A DNA stretch of 64,000 bases, taken from Yamagishiella unicocca (taxonomy: Eukaryota; Chlorophyta; Chlorophyceae; Chlamydomonadales; Volvocaceae). Below the pieces are notes generated by a model, which did no database searches, had not been told where the DNA came from, and worked only from the letters and a program-made list of their open reading frames with translations. Below are positions 11,594 to 21,392 of the stretch, one piece after another. Each line of letters starts with the position of its first letter. Position 1 is the first letter of the stretch. The translations under genes were made by a program, and so were the position numbers. The DNA is taken from NCBI GenBank assembly GCA_003116995.1, contig BDSL01000003.1, forward strand, positions 124,001 to 188,000, given 5' to 3'.

Positions 11594-11970
11594 TCATGGA
11601 CCACGAACTAATGCAATATACGAGGAAAAGTATGAACGTATAACCCGATAATGTAGCTGCGGCGCGACGGTGGCACCGTCCCCGCGAACAAAGTACGCCG
11701 CCCAGCAAACATAACGGGCCAGCACGTGACAGCGCAGCGGCAGGGCGCCGAAACCGCCAGCCGCGGGGTGACTGACGAGGAGGCGTGCAGGGACACCCGT
11801 CAGGCGGCGACCCACATCGGCCGGGCCCTGGCCGCGGTCGATAATAACCCGGGCGGCCTGGCTGACGAGGGTGCCCATGCAGACGGTGGGGGGGGTTGAG
11901 TGCTCCATGTGCCAGCTCAGCCGGTGCAGGCCATAGGCGGCCGAGGCGGTCGCCCGCCCGAAGGCGGAGA
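11594..11970 (-). mobile_element. Remnant of a non-LTR retrotransposon reverse transcriptase (C-terminal part)
   Basis: On the minus strand the frame reads through VSQAARVIIDRGQGPADVG, LLVSHPAAGGFGALPLRCHV and LARYVCWAAYFVRGD. A segment of the type VSHP-GGFGALPL--HV-ARH--WA--FLRG is, from memory, typical of the region after the polymerase motifs in LINE-like elements of volvocine algae. The part encoding the catalytic FADD-type motifs is absent and the frame is closed by stops, so this is a dead fragment. The family was judged by eye. Confidence 0.55.
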
Positions 11971-11974
11971 AGCC

Positions 11975-13270
11975 CTGGTACGATCAGGATACTATACAGG
12001 GATACGGACAGGGTACTGCATGGCTCCAGCACTTATTTGCCCACGCACTATCACAGTTATTAGTACTTTCTACTCCTTATTTGCGAATTAGTACTTTCCA
12101 CTCCTTGTTTGCGCGGCCGCTGCCGAGAGATTCAGGGCCGCGTCCAGACTTAAGCCCAAGTAATGGCGCCGATGTAAAAAAATCCGGCAGCCGTCTACAC
12201 TGCGCAATTGTTATCCGTTGTCGCTTGCGTGGTGCGATTAGAAGCCCGAAGAGGTGGCAGGCCAGCAGCGGTGCTGCCTTGATGACATCCCGAAGCAGTC
12301 AGCCCGCTCGCTCCTCCTGTCCTCCAAGCTGCTGGGACGATTCTTAAGCCAACCGCACCGCCGCTATCAGAGGCGCTGAGGGAGCCTCCCACCTGCCTGC
12401 ATCACGCCCGACTGCCACCTGGCTGCAAGGACTAAAATGACAGCGGGCTATCATATCACCCTCTGCCCCCTATCCTCGCCTACCTGCCGGCCCGACTGCC
12501 AAGGCACCCGAACGCGCAGTGCGCCGGCCGCGGCCACCAAATGAATCTGAACAAAGATGGGCTACGGTGGCAGTAGCGATGAATTGAGTTGAGTTGTTAC
12601 AAGCTGAGGCTTGTACGCTTCAGACGAGCCAAGAGGCTCAAAAAGCACGCCTAGTCCTTATCCAGTAGCGATTGGGTTGTTCTTTTGGAAGATGCAGGGG
12701 GGTGCTTCGGGAGCCATCGCAGGATGTACGCCGCTGCGGGTGCCAAACGAATGAAGCGCTCAGTAGTTGGCGCATTCGCTTGGCATGTTGGCGGGTGCAC
12801 GGGCCAGCACGGGCATGTTGGCGAGTGGGGTAGGTCATTCCATCATGTGTATCTTGGGAGAGGCTACTACAACGCGCTGTTTGCAAATGAAGGCGCAATA
12901 CTACAATCCGGCAGATATGATGTGCTAATGTCTGTTCATGTGCTTGAGGGGCCCCTGTCCGTCTTCCTGTTTGAGGGTGTGCTGTCAAGCTGAGACACGA
13001 ACTGACAGGCGGAACCCTGCGGAAAACAAGTAAGCTTGGGCTCTGTATATTTTCCTATCTGTTCAGCAATACGTAGCCCGATAAGAGATAGGATCCGATT
13101 CTCTTGTGGTCGGTACACCCCAGGTCACAAACAATTAGGCTCGCGATACCGCGATACAAGCGATTCGATACGACCACGTAACAGCGACTCGGGTTGCCTC
13201 CAGACGCCCTCGAATTAACGCCGCCGAGACGGATCGAGCAAATCGTTGCTGTAGTTTTTCCCTCCAGTTC
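11975..13270. other. Intergenic, no gene recognised
   Basis: Only short unrelated open frames occur, without splice-compatible neighbours or family motifs. It contains one copy of the dispersed 35-bp motif. Confidence 0.5.
12609..12640 (+). repeat. Dispersed 35-bp motif, copy 2
   Basis: GCTTGTACGCTTCAGACGAG followed by CCAAGAGGCTCA matches the copy at 11158-11192 closely. Confidence 0.6.
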
Positions 13271-13403
13271 GTCATGGCTATCGCTGCCAGCAGGAGGCAC
13301 GTGTTGTTTTCGTGGCTGGTGACAGCTGCATTGTTCGCGGCCGTTGGGCTCAACCGTCGCTCGCTCGCACGCGCCAGGACCTTGGAACGCGACGGCAAGT
13401 GCA

Positions 13404-15841
13404 ATGACTGCTGCGGGGTACCGCAGAACTTGCACGGCTGCCAGACCCCACTGGCGGTACATGCCCATCCTTCTAGGCGCGCGTTCCGGTGCGGGGCGGT
13501 GCTGGGGACGGATTACGGCGATTCCGGCGGCATGTGTTGTGACCGGCCTCTGGTCGACTTTTTTATCCCTTCCGCCCGCAGTCTTCGCACTCATTGCTTT
13601 TTACCAGGAGGTCAAAGATCGGGACCTTGAATGGCGGGGCGCCATGAGCAAGTGGCCCGTCCAGACCTGCAATTCCAGTGGCGTGTGCGGTGTGGACCCC
13701 TGTGGTGAGCCAGACCTAGTAGTATTAAGATGTTCGGTAAAGTGCGCACTAGTTGCTTTTGATTTTGCGCAGGTTTGGGGGGCGCAGAATAATACAGCAC
13801 GTAGATAGGGCTTCAGACGGAGCAAGCACTGTCCTTGCTTGCGTGGCCCCCCCCATGGAGCTCATGCGGTACGATTGACACCTGCGCTGTCGGTGCACGT
13901 CACGTGTTTTCGCCATGCTGCTGGCAGACCGAGAATAGTGCTGCCGGCCGCTGCTCACCGCAGGCTTGGAGTGGGACGGCCCCGACAATCCGGTCTGGGA
14001 GGGCGTCACTTGCCGATACCAGGTGAGGGTGCTTGCAGTGCGCGCGCGCTCACCTGCGGCTGCTGCTGCTGCGGCTGCTGCTACCAGCAACGAACTAACA
14101 CGAGTACGTAGCAAATAACCCCTTGAAGCATACCGCAATACCGTACTGTCTCGTAGACTCGTACTACCACATCGTTATCCAGCTGGGAAGCTGCGCATGT
14201 CGCTATCGGCGTATTGACAATCTTTACGTCAATGTTTACATTAGGGTTTTAGGGTTTTCATCGCGTGCTGTGTGTCGCAGTGGAACTGGAGCAAGGACGT
14301 GCCGCGCGTTGTGACCAACATCCACCTGCCCAAGCGCGGACTGACGGGCCCTATGCCCAGGTAAGCAAGCCGTGCTGCTGCTCCTGACGAAGCAAGTGTG
14401 TGCGGCGGAGGCAGCGGAGCCTCGAATTTGCAAGCATGCGTATGCGCGGCCGGCGGTGCCGGTGCTTAACAACCGGTTTCTGCCTTGCCCTGACGCCTGG
14501 GCGCCTGTGGGTGCTGCCCAGGAGCTAGCATAGATAACTGCACGAGTCCCAATACAGCCTGCTTTCTTGTGCGAGTGTATCCGTGCGTGTTTACTACTAT
14601 GTACGTGCACCCCTACCTGCGCATGCAGGACTTTCGCACTGTTCGACAACCTCACCGAGATTGACATGGTTAGTAGTGGTTGTTGTAACGGTTACAATAG
14701 TAATAATTGTCGTGGTCAGTAGTATTAATTGTCGTGGTCAGTAGTATTAATTGTCGTGGTGAAGTTGAAGTAAAGGTTGAAGGGGCTTTCGTGCTGCTAG
14801 GACGAAGTAAACCGAGAGGTACCATCTGTATCAAGCAGGGAACAAACGAGCGCATGTGAAGTTCGCGTCCACTAGGGCAGGTCATGTCCATGACTGGCTC
14901 GCACCGTGCTCGGGTATGCCCTATATACCCACGCCGCCCTGGACGGATTACCTACTGCACGCTGATCCGGACGTTTGCCCTCTTCCGTGTGTACTTCTCC
15001 CGTGTCTACACGTTTTTTTGCGACACACCGTGCCCTGTTCCCCACGATTGAGCGCGCAGGACAGTAATGCGATTTCGGGGACTCTGCCCCGGGAGTGGGG
15101 CTGCTTGGGCAACCTCATCGAGATCGACCTCAGCAACAACATGCTGCGGGGAACCATCCCGCCGGAGTGGGGGCTGCTGAGCGGGTGAGGTGCCCAGCAC
15201 GGCCGCGGGCGCGTAGCTCGTTGCGCGCGAGGAACACCTCTCGGAAGACGGTGTAGGCGTGGAGGCCGGTGTCAAAGCCAACAGTCGGGGCACGATCATT
15301 GCCGGCAGCGATAGCGCGGCGCGCTCGCTGTCATGCGCGGGCACCAGAATGCGTACCGTGTGGACGCCGGCCTCGCTCGTCATCACCGCTGTCTGCCTGC
15401 CACCGTTGCGCTGATACCAGCTTTTCCGCTGCCAGTCCCGCTTGCTGCACCCACATACCTGCAGGACTACGAACCAACCCTGCACGTGTTACTTGCCAGT
15501 GCCGCCCGAGCGAAACGCCCTGCCTCAGGCATGCTGTATGACTTATTTGTGGGGGGGCCAACCCTGAGTAGGCCAATCCTGACCTGCCCCAATCGCGAAG
15601 CCCTTCCATGCGCAATGGGCTAGCTGTATGACGCGGCCCCGCCACTTGCAATACCTTGGCAACCCCCGCCCTCAGGCTTGTGGAGTTGGAGTTGGACGGC
15701 AATGCGGGGCTAACCGGCTGCGTACCAGACACCTGCCCGCCCAGCAACCGACTGTGCGGCATGCTGTGGGGTCCCCCCTGCCCCACCTTCACCGTCGACC
15801 GGCTCATCGGAACCGACTCCAGGGGGACTCGTTTATCGTGA
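13404..15841 (+). CDS. Small secreted or surface leucine-rich-repeat protein
   Basis: Supported exons: ?-13704, 13964-14022, 14281-14360, 14629-14668, 15060-15184 and 15676-15841 (TGA). Phases fit throughout. The first part reads FALIAFYQEVKDRDLEWRG then SSGVCGVDPCG, and the next exon EWDGPDNPVWEGVTC, the usual cap before plant-type LRRs. Then come repeats of the L--L--L-L--N-L-G-IP type: LTGPMPR, NLTEIDM, NAISGTLPREWG, LIEIDLSNNMLRGTIPPEWG, LVELELDGNAGLTGCVP, followed by a short Cys-rich end. The start is unresolved. ATG 13404 is in frame with exon 1 without an intron; alternatively ATG 13274 begins a good signal peptide (core FSWLVTAALFAAVG) if an intron joins it. No kinase or membrane anchor is seen. 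The likely role is extracellular binding; no ligand can be named. Confidence 0.65.
14241..14258 (+). repeat. Short interstitial telomere-like sequence
   Basis: TTAGGGTTTTAGGGTTTT contains two overlapping copies of TTTTAGGG, the telomere repeat reported for Chlamydomonas. It lies in an LRR-gene intron just before exon 14281. With so few copies it could be chance. Confidence 0.5.
14705..14760. repeat. 22-bp tandem repeat, about 2.5 copies
   Basis: AATTGTCGTGGTCAGTAGTA plus TT repeats with period 22 in the intron after exon 14629-14668 of the LRR gene. Confidence 0.9.
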
Positions 15842-16076
15842 GTTGCGCCGCCGGGGGAGAATGTACGCCCTAGGAGCACTTGTCCTTCCGTACAACGTCG
15901 TACTCGTTGACGGAACACGTTCCGCGCACTTGCCGTGCGTGTTATAACAGTTAATGACGGCGCACGCAAAGCCCCCAGTGGATGTACGCACGCCGTGCCT
16001 CCACCCTCGCTTGGCATGCGTTCTGATGCGAGGGAGGCAAGGGGACCAGACGTGCATGTATGTACGTATGTCGGGG

Positions 16077-16081
16077 TGTAA
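16077..16081 (+). terminator. Possible polyadenylation signal TGTAA
   Basis: TGTAA, the usual volvocine poly(A) signal, lies about 240 nt after the LRR-gene stop at 15841. Confidence 0.4.
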
Positions 16082-16939
16082 ATGCACCAACCACCAATGC
16101 ACCGCCGCCAAGCCCCGCCCGCCACCAAACCCTCCCTCCCTGCCGGGCGTCCGCACAGCGGTCGCTGTGCGCCGTACCCAGGCGGCAAGTCGGCGCTTGT
16201 CGCCGGCCTCCGTTGCCCCGTTGTATCGGAATTCCGCGACTCCATCGCGCGCTTCTTCGCGAGCCGCAGCGGCAGCGGCGGAGGCGGAGGCGGCGCCGCC
16301 GCCGCCAGGGCTCCCTCCATCGCCACCCGCCCGCCACCTGGCAACACCGCCCCCGTCACTGCCCTCGGCCGAGCCCCGTCGACGACGAAATGAGGCGTTT
16401 GTGTGACCCCATGGCGTGGTCAGCCATCTCGCGGAGCAGCGGCTGCTTCGAGCTCGAGTGGGCCCAACTTCTAGGCAGAGGCTAGCAGCCGCCGACTGGC
16501 GTGGCCTTGAGTTGTTGCTGGGGGTCCAGAGGTGCGCGGCAGTGCTGATCAAGCAGGAAGCCGCTGCGAAGCTGTCCATTTTCCGACTGGTTGCGGCGAT
16601 GCATAAGGAAAAGCTCGGTGCTGCCGCTGCCGGGATTGGATATGGGAACCAGGGGACTCCGCAGACGTCCGCCCTGCATCTGACCTTCTGATGCGTGAGG
16701 GGGTATGCAGGCCCTGAGTCGCTCAGCTCCCTGCCCCGGACGTGGGAGGGGCTGAGGGTCTCCGTGCAGTTCATCGGCCCATGCAATGAGGGCCGCGAGA
16801 CGGGGCTTGAACTCCGGCAGCGGCAATGGCACCCCGACAGGAGGCCTAGCACCGCACCTACCGGGCCCCACGCCTGCCACCTGTAAAACACTCGAACCCC
16901 AACCTGCAACCTCATGGCGGCAGACACCTGCACAGTTGG

Positions 16940-17045
16940 GCCCCCTGCACGACGCGCTGTAGTATACGGCAACTGAACCCCCTGCACGACGCACTGTAGT
17001 GTACGGCAATTGAGCCCCCTGCACGCACTGTAGTGTACGGCAACT
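16940..17045. repeat. Imperfect tandem repeat of about 40 bp, three copies
   Basis: CCCCCTGCACGACGC, CTGTAGTRTACGGCAAY and TGARC follow each other three times; the third copy lacks a few bases (GCACGCACTG). Confidence 0.8.
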
Positions 17046-17711
17046 ACCCAATTACAAACCTGCTGGGGTATACAGTCGCCCAGAGCTAGGCCAGGCAGAG
17101 CCTTGGTCGCCTCAGCTCCGATAGCCACCTCCGCTACCCGCCCGCCTCCCAACAGTGGCGCCACCTAGCCCGACCCAGCAAGCAGCTCAAACCAACCCCA
17201 GCTGCATCTAACGCCTAGTTGCCCTGGCCGCGGCCAGGCACCCCTCACGACTACACGACCCAAGCGACCCTCAGGCCCACGCCCTGAGGCGCTGTACCTT
17301 CCCCCAACAACAGCACCCGAACATTTGTCAGCTGCAGCACAAGCATCAGCACCTGTGGGAGCGTCGGGACTTGGTGGCACCTCTGCAGCCAGGACGCGGA
17401 CGCCTCACGTAAATGACTGCAGCGGGTCCGAAACAACGAAGCAGAGTGCGTGGCCAACCCGCCCACGCTCCGCCCATGCGCACATCGGACTTCCTCTGTA
17501 AAAGACCTGGCTGGGATGCGCGGTCGTGATCAGTGCTCAACACAGCCAATGGCCCTTAAACCCTAGCCTTTCCCCATCCCCATCCACGCCTCTAGCCCGA
17601 TGCTCCCCCACCCACCCGATCTTTCTTCCTACACGGATTTTCCTTGCAGTCCCACCCAGTGGCACACACCTCAGCGCGCAGCAGTTCCCCGCCACCCCCT
17701 GGGGACACCCC

Positions 17712-20700
17712 TCAGATGGCGCGCCGCCGCCCGGCCTTGTCGTACGCCAGGCAGAACTTGTCCACCACCTCGTTGGCAGTGTGCGTCCCACGGGTCATGG
17801 CGGCGAGGTAGAGGGTGAGCAGCGTGTCGTTGTACTCCTGGAGGGGCGCAAGGAGGGAGGCGCGAGGAGGGTCGAGGAGCGGGTCGGTAGGAGGGTCGAG
17901 GAGCGGGTCGGTAGGGAGGTCGAGAAGCGGATCGGGAGGAGGGAGGCGCAAGAGGGGGGCGGCGGGGGGTGATCCAAACAGTCAGACCTTTGCAGGCCGC
18001 AACAAAGGCCGCCCCGCCCTTGAGCAATCACCGGCGCCACCAAAACCACACCGCGAAGCCAACATCGCATGTCACCCTACGAGCCTCGAAGCCGATGCAA
18101 TCGGCCAAGCATTGCCACCTGGCACGAGCACCCTCTCTTCCCCCCCTCCTCCCCCCAGCTCCTTCCCCGCCCGCTCCCCGCCTCACCGTCAGGTACTCCC
18201 TGTTGAAGCCCTCCGTGTCGCAAGCGGGCAGGCTGTTGATCAGGCTGGTCACCTGGAGACAAGGCAATTTGTGGATTGGGGGCGCGGGCGAAGGGTAGGT
18301 TAAGGGGCGTAAAAGATAACCCGCGAATTCACGGTCGACAAACTGAGGGCGATGAAGATGGTGGTCCAGAAGAGATGGGAGGCGAGTAGACGGGGCGGAG
18401 GCGCAGTTTGACGAGATATGAGGGTAAGGGAGGGGAAGCCATGGTACGACGTCGGGACGGAGCGCGGGCGCACAGCGCACCAAAACACTGTGATGTCGGC
18501 GGTTGGACATGATGGCGGGAGGACACGCGCCCTGCTTTGCCCTGCTTTTCTCCGGAGCCCGCACGCAGCCGCATGGCGACACGAACCCCGCATTACCCCG
18601 AACCCCCCGTGCCCTGCCCCCCCGCTTCCCACCTGGCGTAGCAGGCTGTGCGGGTACTGCACCCCGCCGTCGCCTCCTGCAGGCGGCGCGTCCGCCACCT
18701 TCCCCAGCGCCCCGTGTATTACCCTCAGCCGCTCCAGCAGCATCTTGATGGCGCTGTGCATGGACGCCAGCTGGGCGCTCACTGGGGCAGGCCACGGGCA
18801 GGGGCGGGGGTGTGGAGGGGTTGCGGAGCGGAGGCCCGTGAAGCGATAGAGGGAGAGGTGTGGGGCGTGGGCCGCGGGTGGTGGGTGAGAACAGTGGGGG
18901 TCCCTAGGTGGCAGCCACGGCTAGGTAGGGGTCAAGAGTGACCTACCAGTCAGTCATGCCTCCCTGCCTTCTCCCTTCTTTCTCCCGCTCACCTCTCACA
19001 ACGCTCCAGCATGCATCTCAAAACGTCTGTTCTGAACGGTGTTTTCCACGGGTCTTCCTCACCTCTCCCACTGCGTTCTGCCCGATGCCTCCTCTCCCAC
19101 CCCTCCTCCTCCAGGTCCCCGCCCCGCCTCTTGTCCATTCCCCACTCGCCAGTCTTCTCGCCCACCCCCCCTGAGTTCCGACTCACGCTGCTCCGAGCCG
19201 GTGGCCCGACCGCTAGGCAGAATGCGCGCCACCTGATCCACGCCTATGCGCTCGGCGTCGCTGGTCTCGATGGCATACGGCGCCCGTACGAACACCAACC
19301 CGGGCGCGCCCGAGTCGGGGGCCAGGTGAAGCTCTGGACGGGGTTGGCGGCAGCGGCGGTGTGCGGCACGTTGGGGACCGTCATCGTCATCGCCTATACC
19401 CCTAGCTGCTCCGGTGTGATGGGTTGTTCCCTCTTGGTCCTTCCTCCTAGACCCTTACTCCCTGCATACAGCTCCTTGGTCGTTTGCTTAACATGGCGTT
19501 GCTCATGTACGTATGCTCATGCATCAGCGACGCCCCTGGTGCCTGCCTCGTGTTCTTCCCTCCCAATTCCTGGCCGGGTCCCCTGCCACCGCCCTCACCC
19601 GTCTCTAGCATGCAGTTCCAAGCGAATGCACCAAGCGTTTCGCAACCAATTCTAGCTTTGCGTGCCGAGCTATGGGTTTCCTCTCATCCCCTCACCCGTC
19701 TCGTACAGGGTGACCGGCAGGTCCTTGCGGCTGTGGTCCACCACGGGATCAAGCAGCAGAAACACCGGGCCCTCAACCACCTCAGAGATCTGCGGGGTGC
19801 GCGCGCAAGGGTGAAGGAGGGCGTCAGGAGAGCGCACGGCCGGACACGGACACGCTTTGCCAGCCTGTTTCCCCCAGCACCGGGCCACAAGTGACAACCC
19901 AACCCCCCTCCCCGCGTGCGAGACCCAGTTCTCCAGCATGCATCTCGAAAAGCCTGTTCTAAACGGTTTTTCTGGCATCCACGGGTCTCCCCCGAAATCC
20001 CCGCGTGCGAGATCCCGCCCCTCGCGCTGTGCTGTTGCAGCCGCCAGCCCAGGCCCCAGCCCAGGCCCAGCCAGCCCAGGTCCCCGAAGCGACCCCAGGG
20101 GCCCCGCCGCTGCTCGCCTTGCGGTGGCACTGCATGTGGATGTCTGTGGCGGTGGAGCCCGTGGCGTACCATCCCACCACGTCGAGCGTCTTAAAAACCT
20201 GCTTGTCTGGGGAGGAGGTAAGCAGGGGGCAAGGGAAGCAGGGGAGAAAGGGAAGCAGGGGGGTAATGGAGCAGAGGGGGGAGGTGAGCAGGGAGGGGTG
20301 GCGTAAAAAAGGGAAGGGGGGGATGGGGTCAGGGGAGCACGGGGGTTGGGAGCCTGAGGCGATGATGGTTGTCGCGCGGCGGGGCAGTGCCTAGAGGCGG
20401 GTGAGGCCGCTCACATTGCTCCTGCTTCTTCAGCAAAAACGTGACGTCCACCTCCATTGTGCCATCGGGGGCTGTGGTGTAGCGCACTTCAAAGGAGTTC
20501 CGAACGTCCACGGTGCGACCGCTTTGGCTGCCCAGCAGGCAGCCCATGACCGCCGGGGCGGGCACGCCTGGCACGGCCGCGCCCGGCGTATTTGCTCGCG
20601 TGCGTGTGTGGTGATCGCTGATGTTGATCAGTACAAGCTGCGGGGCAGGGCGCAAGGAAATGCGCAACCCTCAGACTTGGCAGCTTCACGACAGTACCCA

Positions 20701-20885
20701 TGCATAACGACCATTAAAAACATCGTGTTTTTATTGTCAGCTGATATGAGCTCCCCGGCTGGCATGCACCGAGCCGGGCCTGGGATCTCGGCGCATCCGC
20801 ACTCGCTTAACACTCCACTACTTACCGGATGAAGTTTCCATTCAAGGCCTGAAGTGCTTTGCCGCGGTCCCGTTTCGGTCTCCAT
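17712..20885 (-). CDS. CSN6: COP9 signalosome subunit 6
   Basis: Exons: 20885-20826, 20637-20415, 20206-20118, 19789-19696, 19333-19187, 18781-18633, 18252-18187, 17837-17712. These give 317 residues, close to the 327 of human CSN6, with all phases consistent. Conserved blocks in order: KLHPLVLINISDH; NSFEVRY; KKQEQYKQVFKTLDVVGWYA; DIHMQCHRK joined to ISEVVEGPVFLLLDP; ETSDAERIGVDQVARI; MHSAIKMLLERL; and LLTLYLAAMTRG..ANEVVDKF. CSN6 is the MPN-minus partner of CSN5 in the complex that removes NEDD8 from cullins, regulating cullin-RING ubiquitin ligases. As expected for an MPN-minus domain, no JAMM zinc motif (EXnHXHX10D) is visible. The third intron appears to start with GC instead of GT. ATG 20885 is chosen because it gives the right distance to the HPLVLINISDH block. 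Confidence 0.93.
17866..17945. repeat. 27-bp tandem repeat, about three copies, in the last CSN6 intron
   Basis: Units of the type GGAGGGTCGAGGAGCGGGTC plus GGTA repeat with small changes between exons 18252-18187 and 17837-17712. Confidence 0.85.
19004..19062 (+). repeat. Dispersed intronic element, copy in CSN6 intron 5
   Basis: The stretch contains CTCCAGCATGCATCTCAAAA, then CGTCTGTTCTGAACGGT and CCACGGGTCTTCC. Similar stretches lie in other introns of this gene (19608-19690, 19930-19995) and in introns of two other genes (36278-36372, 49402-49495). Confidence 0.65.
19930..19995 (+). repeat. Dispersed intronic element, copy in CSN6 intron 3
   Basis: CTCCAGCATGCATCTCGAAA, CCTGTTCTAAACGG and CTGGCATCCACGGGTCTCCC match the copy at 36310-36372 almost base for base over about 55 positions, although that copy lies in an unrelated gene on the opposite coding strand. 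Confidence 0.75.
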
Positions 20886-21392
20886 TTTTTGGCAGAAACA
20901 CGATTCCGTTCTGCGTCAATGTCCAAGCACAGCACAACCGTGAACCGTCCCACCGTCAGACCGGTGTTTATACCACGCTATTCGCACGAGAGCGGTACAA
21001 GCGCGGTACAAGCGCCACAAACATGTAGTCGCGGGCCTTGCTACCTTGCTGCCTTTTGCAGCTTTGTTATGTTGCGCCTAGCTGACAAAAATGGTTGCAA
21101 GTTTTTACGCGTTGATTAGGTTCAGATCAAACAGTACTTGTACAAAATTGTGAAGTTTGTGGTATCGGGATCGCGGCCGACGAAGTTCAGCGGACGCGGG
21201 GTGCTGTCATCTACCTGCTGGCCCCCGTGGCAGCCTTGTCAGAACATACATGCAGCGCTGCAAGCTATCGTTTTGCTTTAATTTCTAACATCTTGTTGCA
21301 TACAGTGCTTTCAAATGCACTTCTGATCGCAGCGACCCAAAATATTCACTCATAAGTCGCGTACCAAAAGCGCATCACAACCTCAGATTACC

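Larger units (their letters stand above)
15860..17700. other. No convincing gene
   Basis: Long open frames on both strands (for example minus 17164-15833) are made of Arg/Gly/Ala/Pro-rich sequence without family motifs, as expected from GC-rich DNA. The interval holds the short tandem repeat at 16940-17045. The end nearest 17.7 kb should contain the CSN6 3' UTR. Confidence 0.5.

Noticed and set aside
15833..17164. 443-codon minus-strand frame
   Set aside because: Arg/Gly/Ala-rich without motifs or splice partners. It overlaps the last LRR exon only marginally and looks like stop-poor GC-rich DNA.
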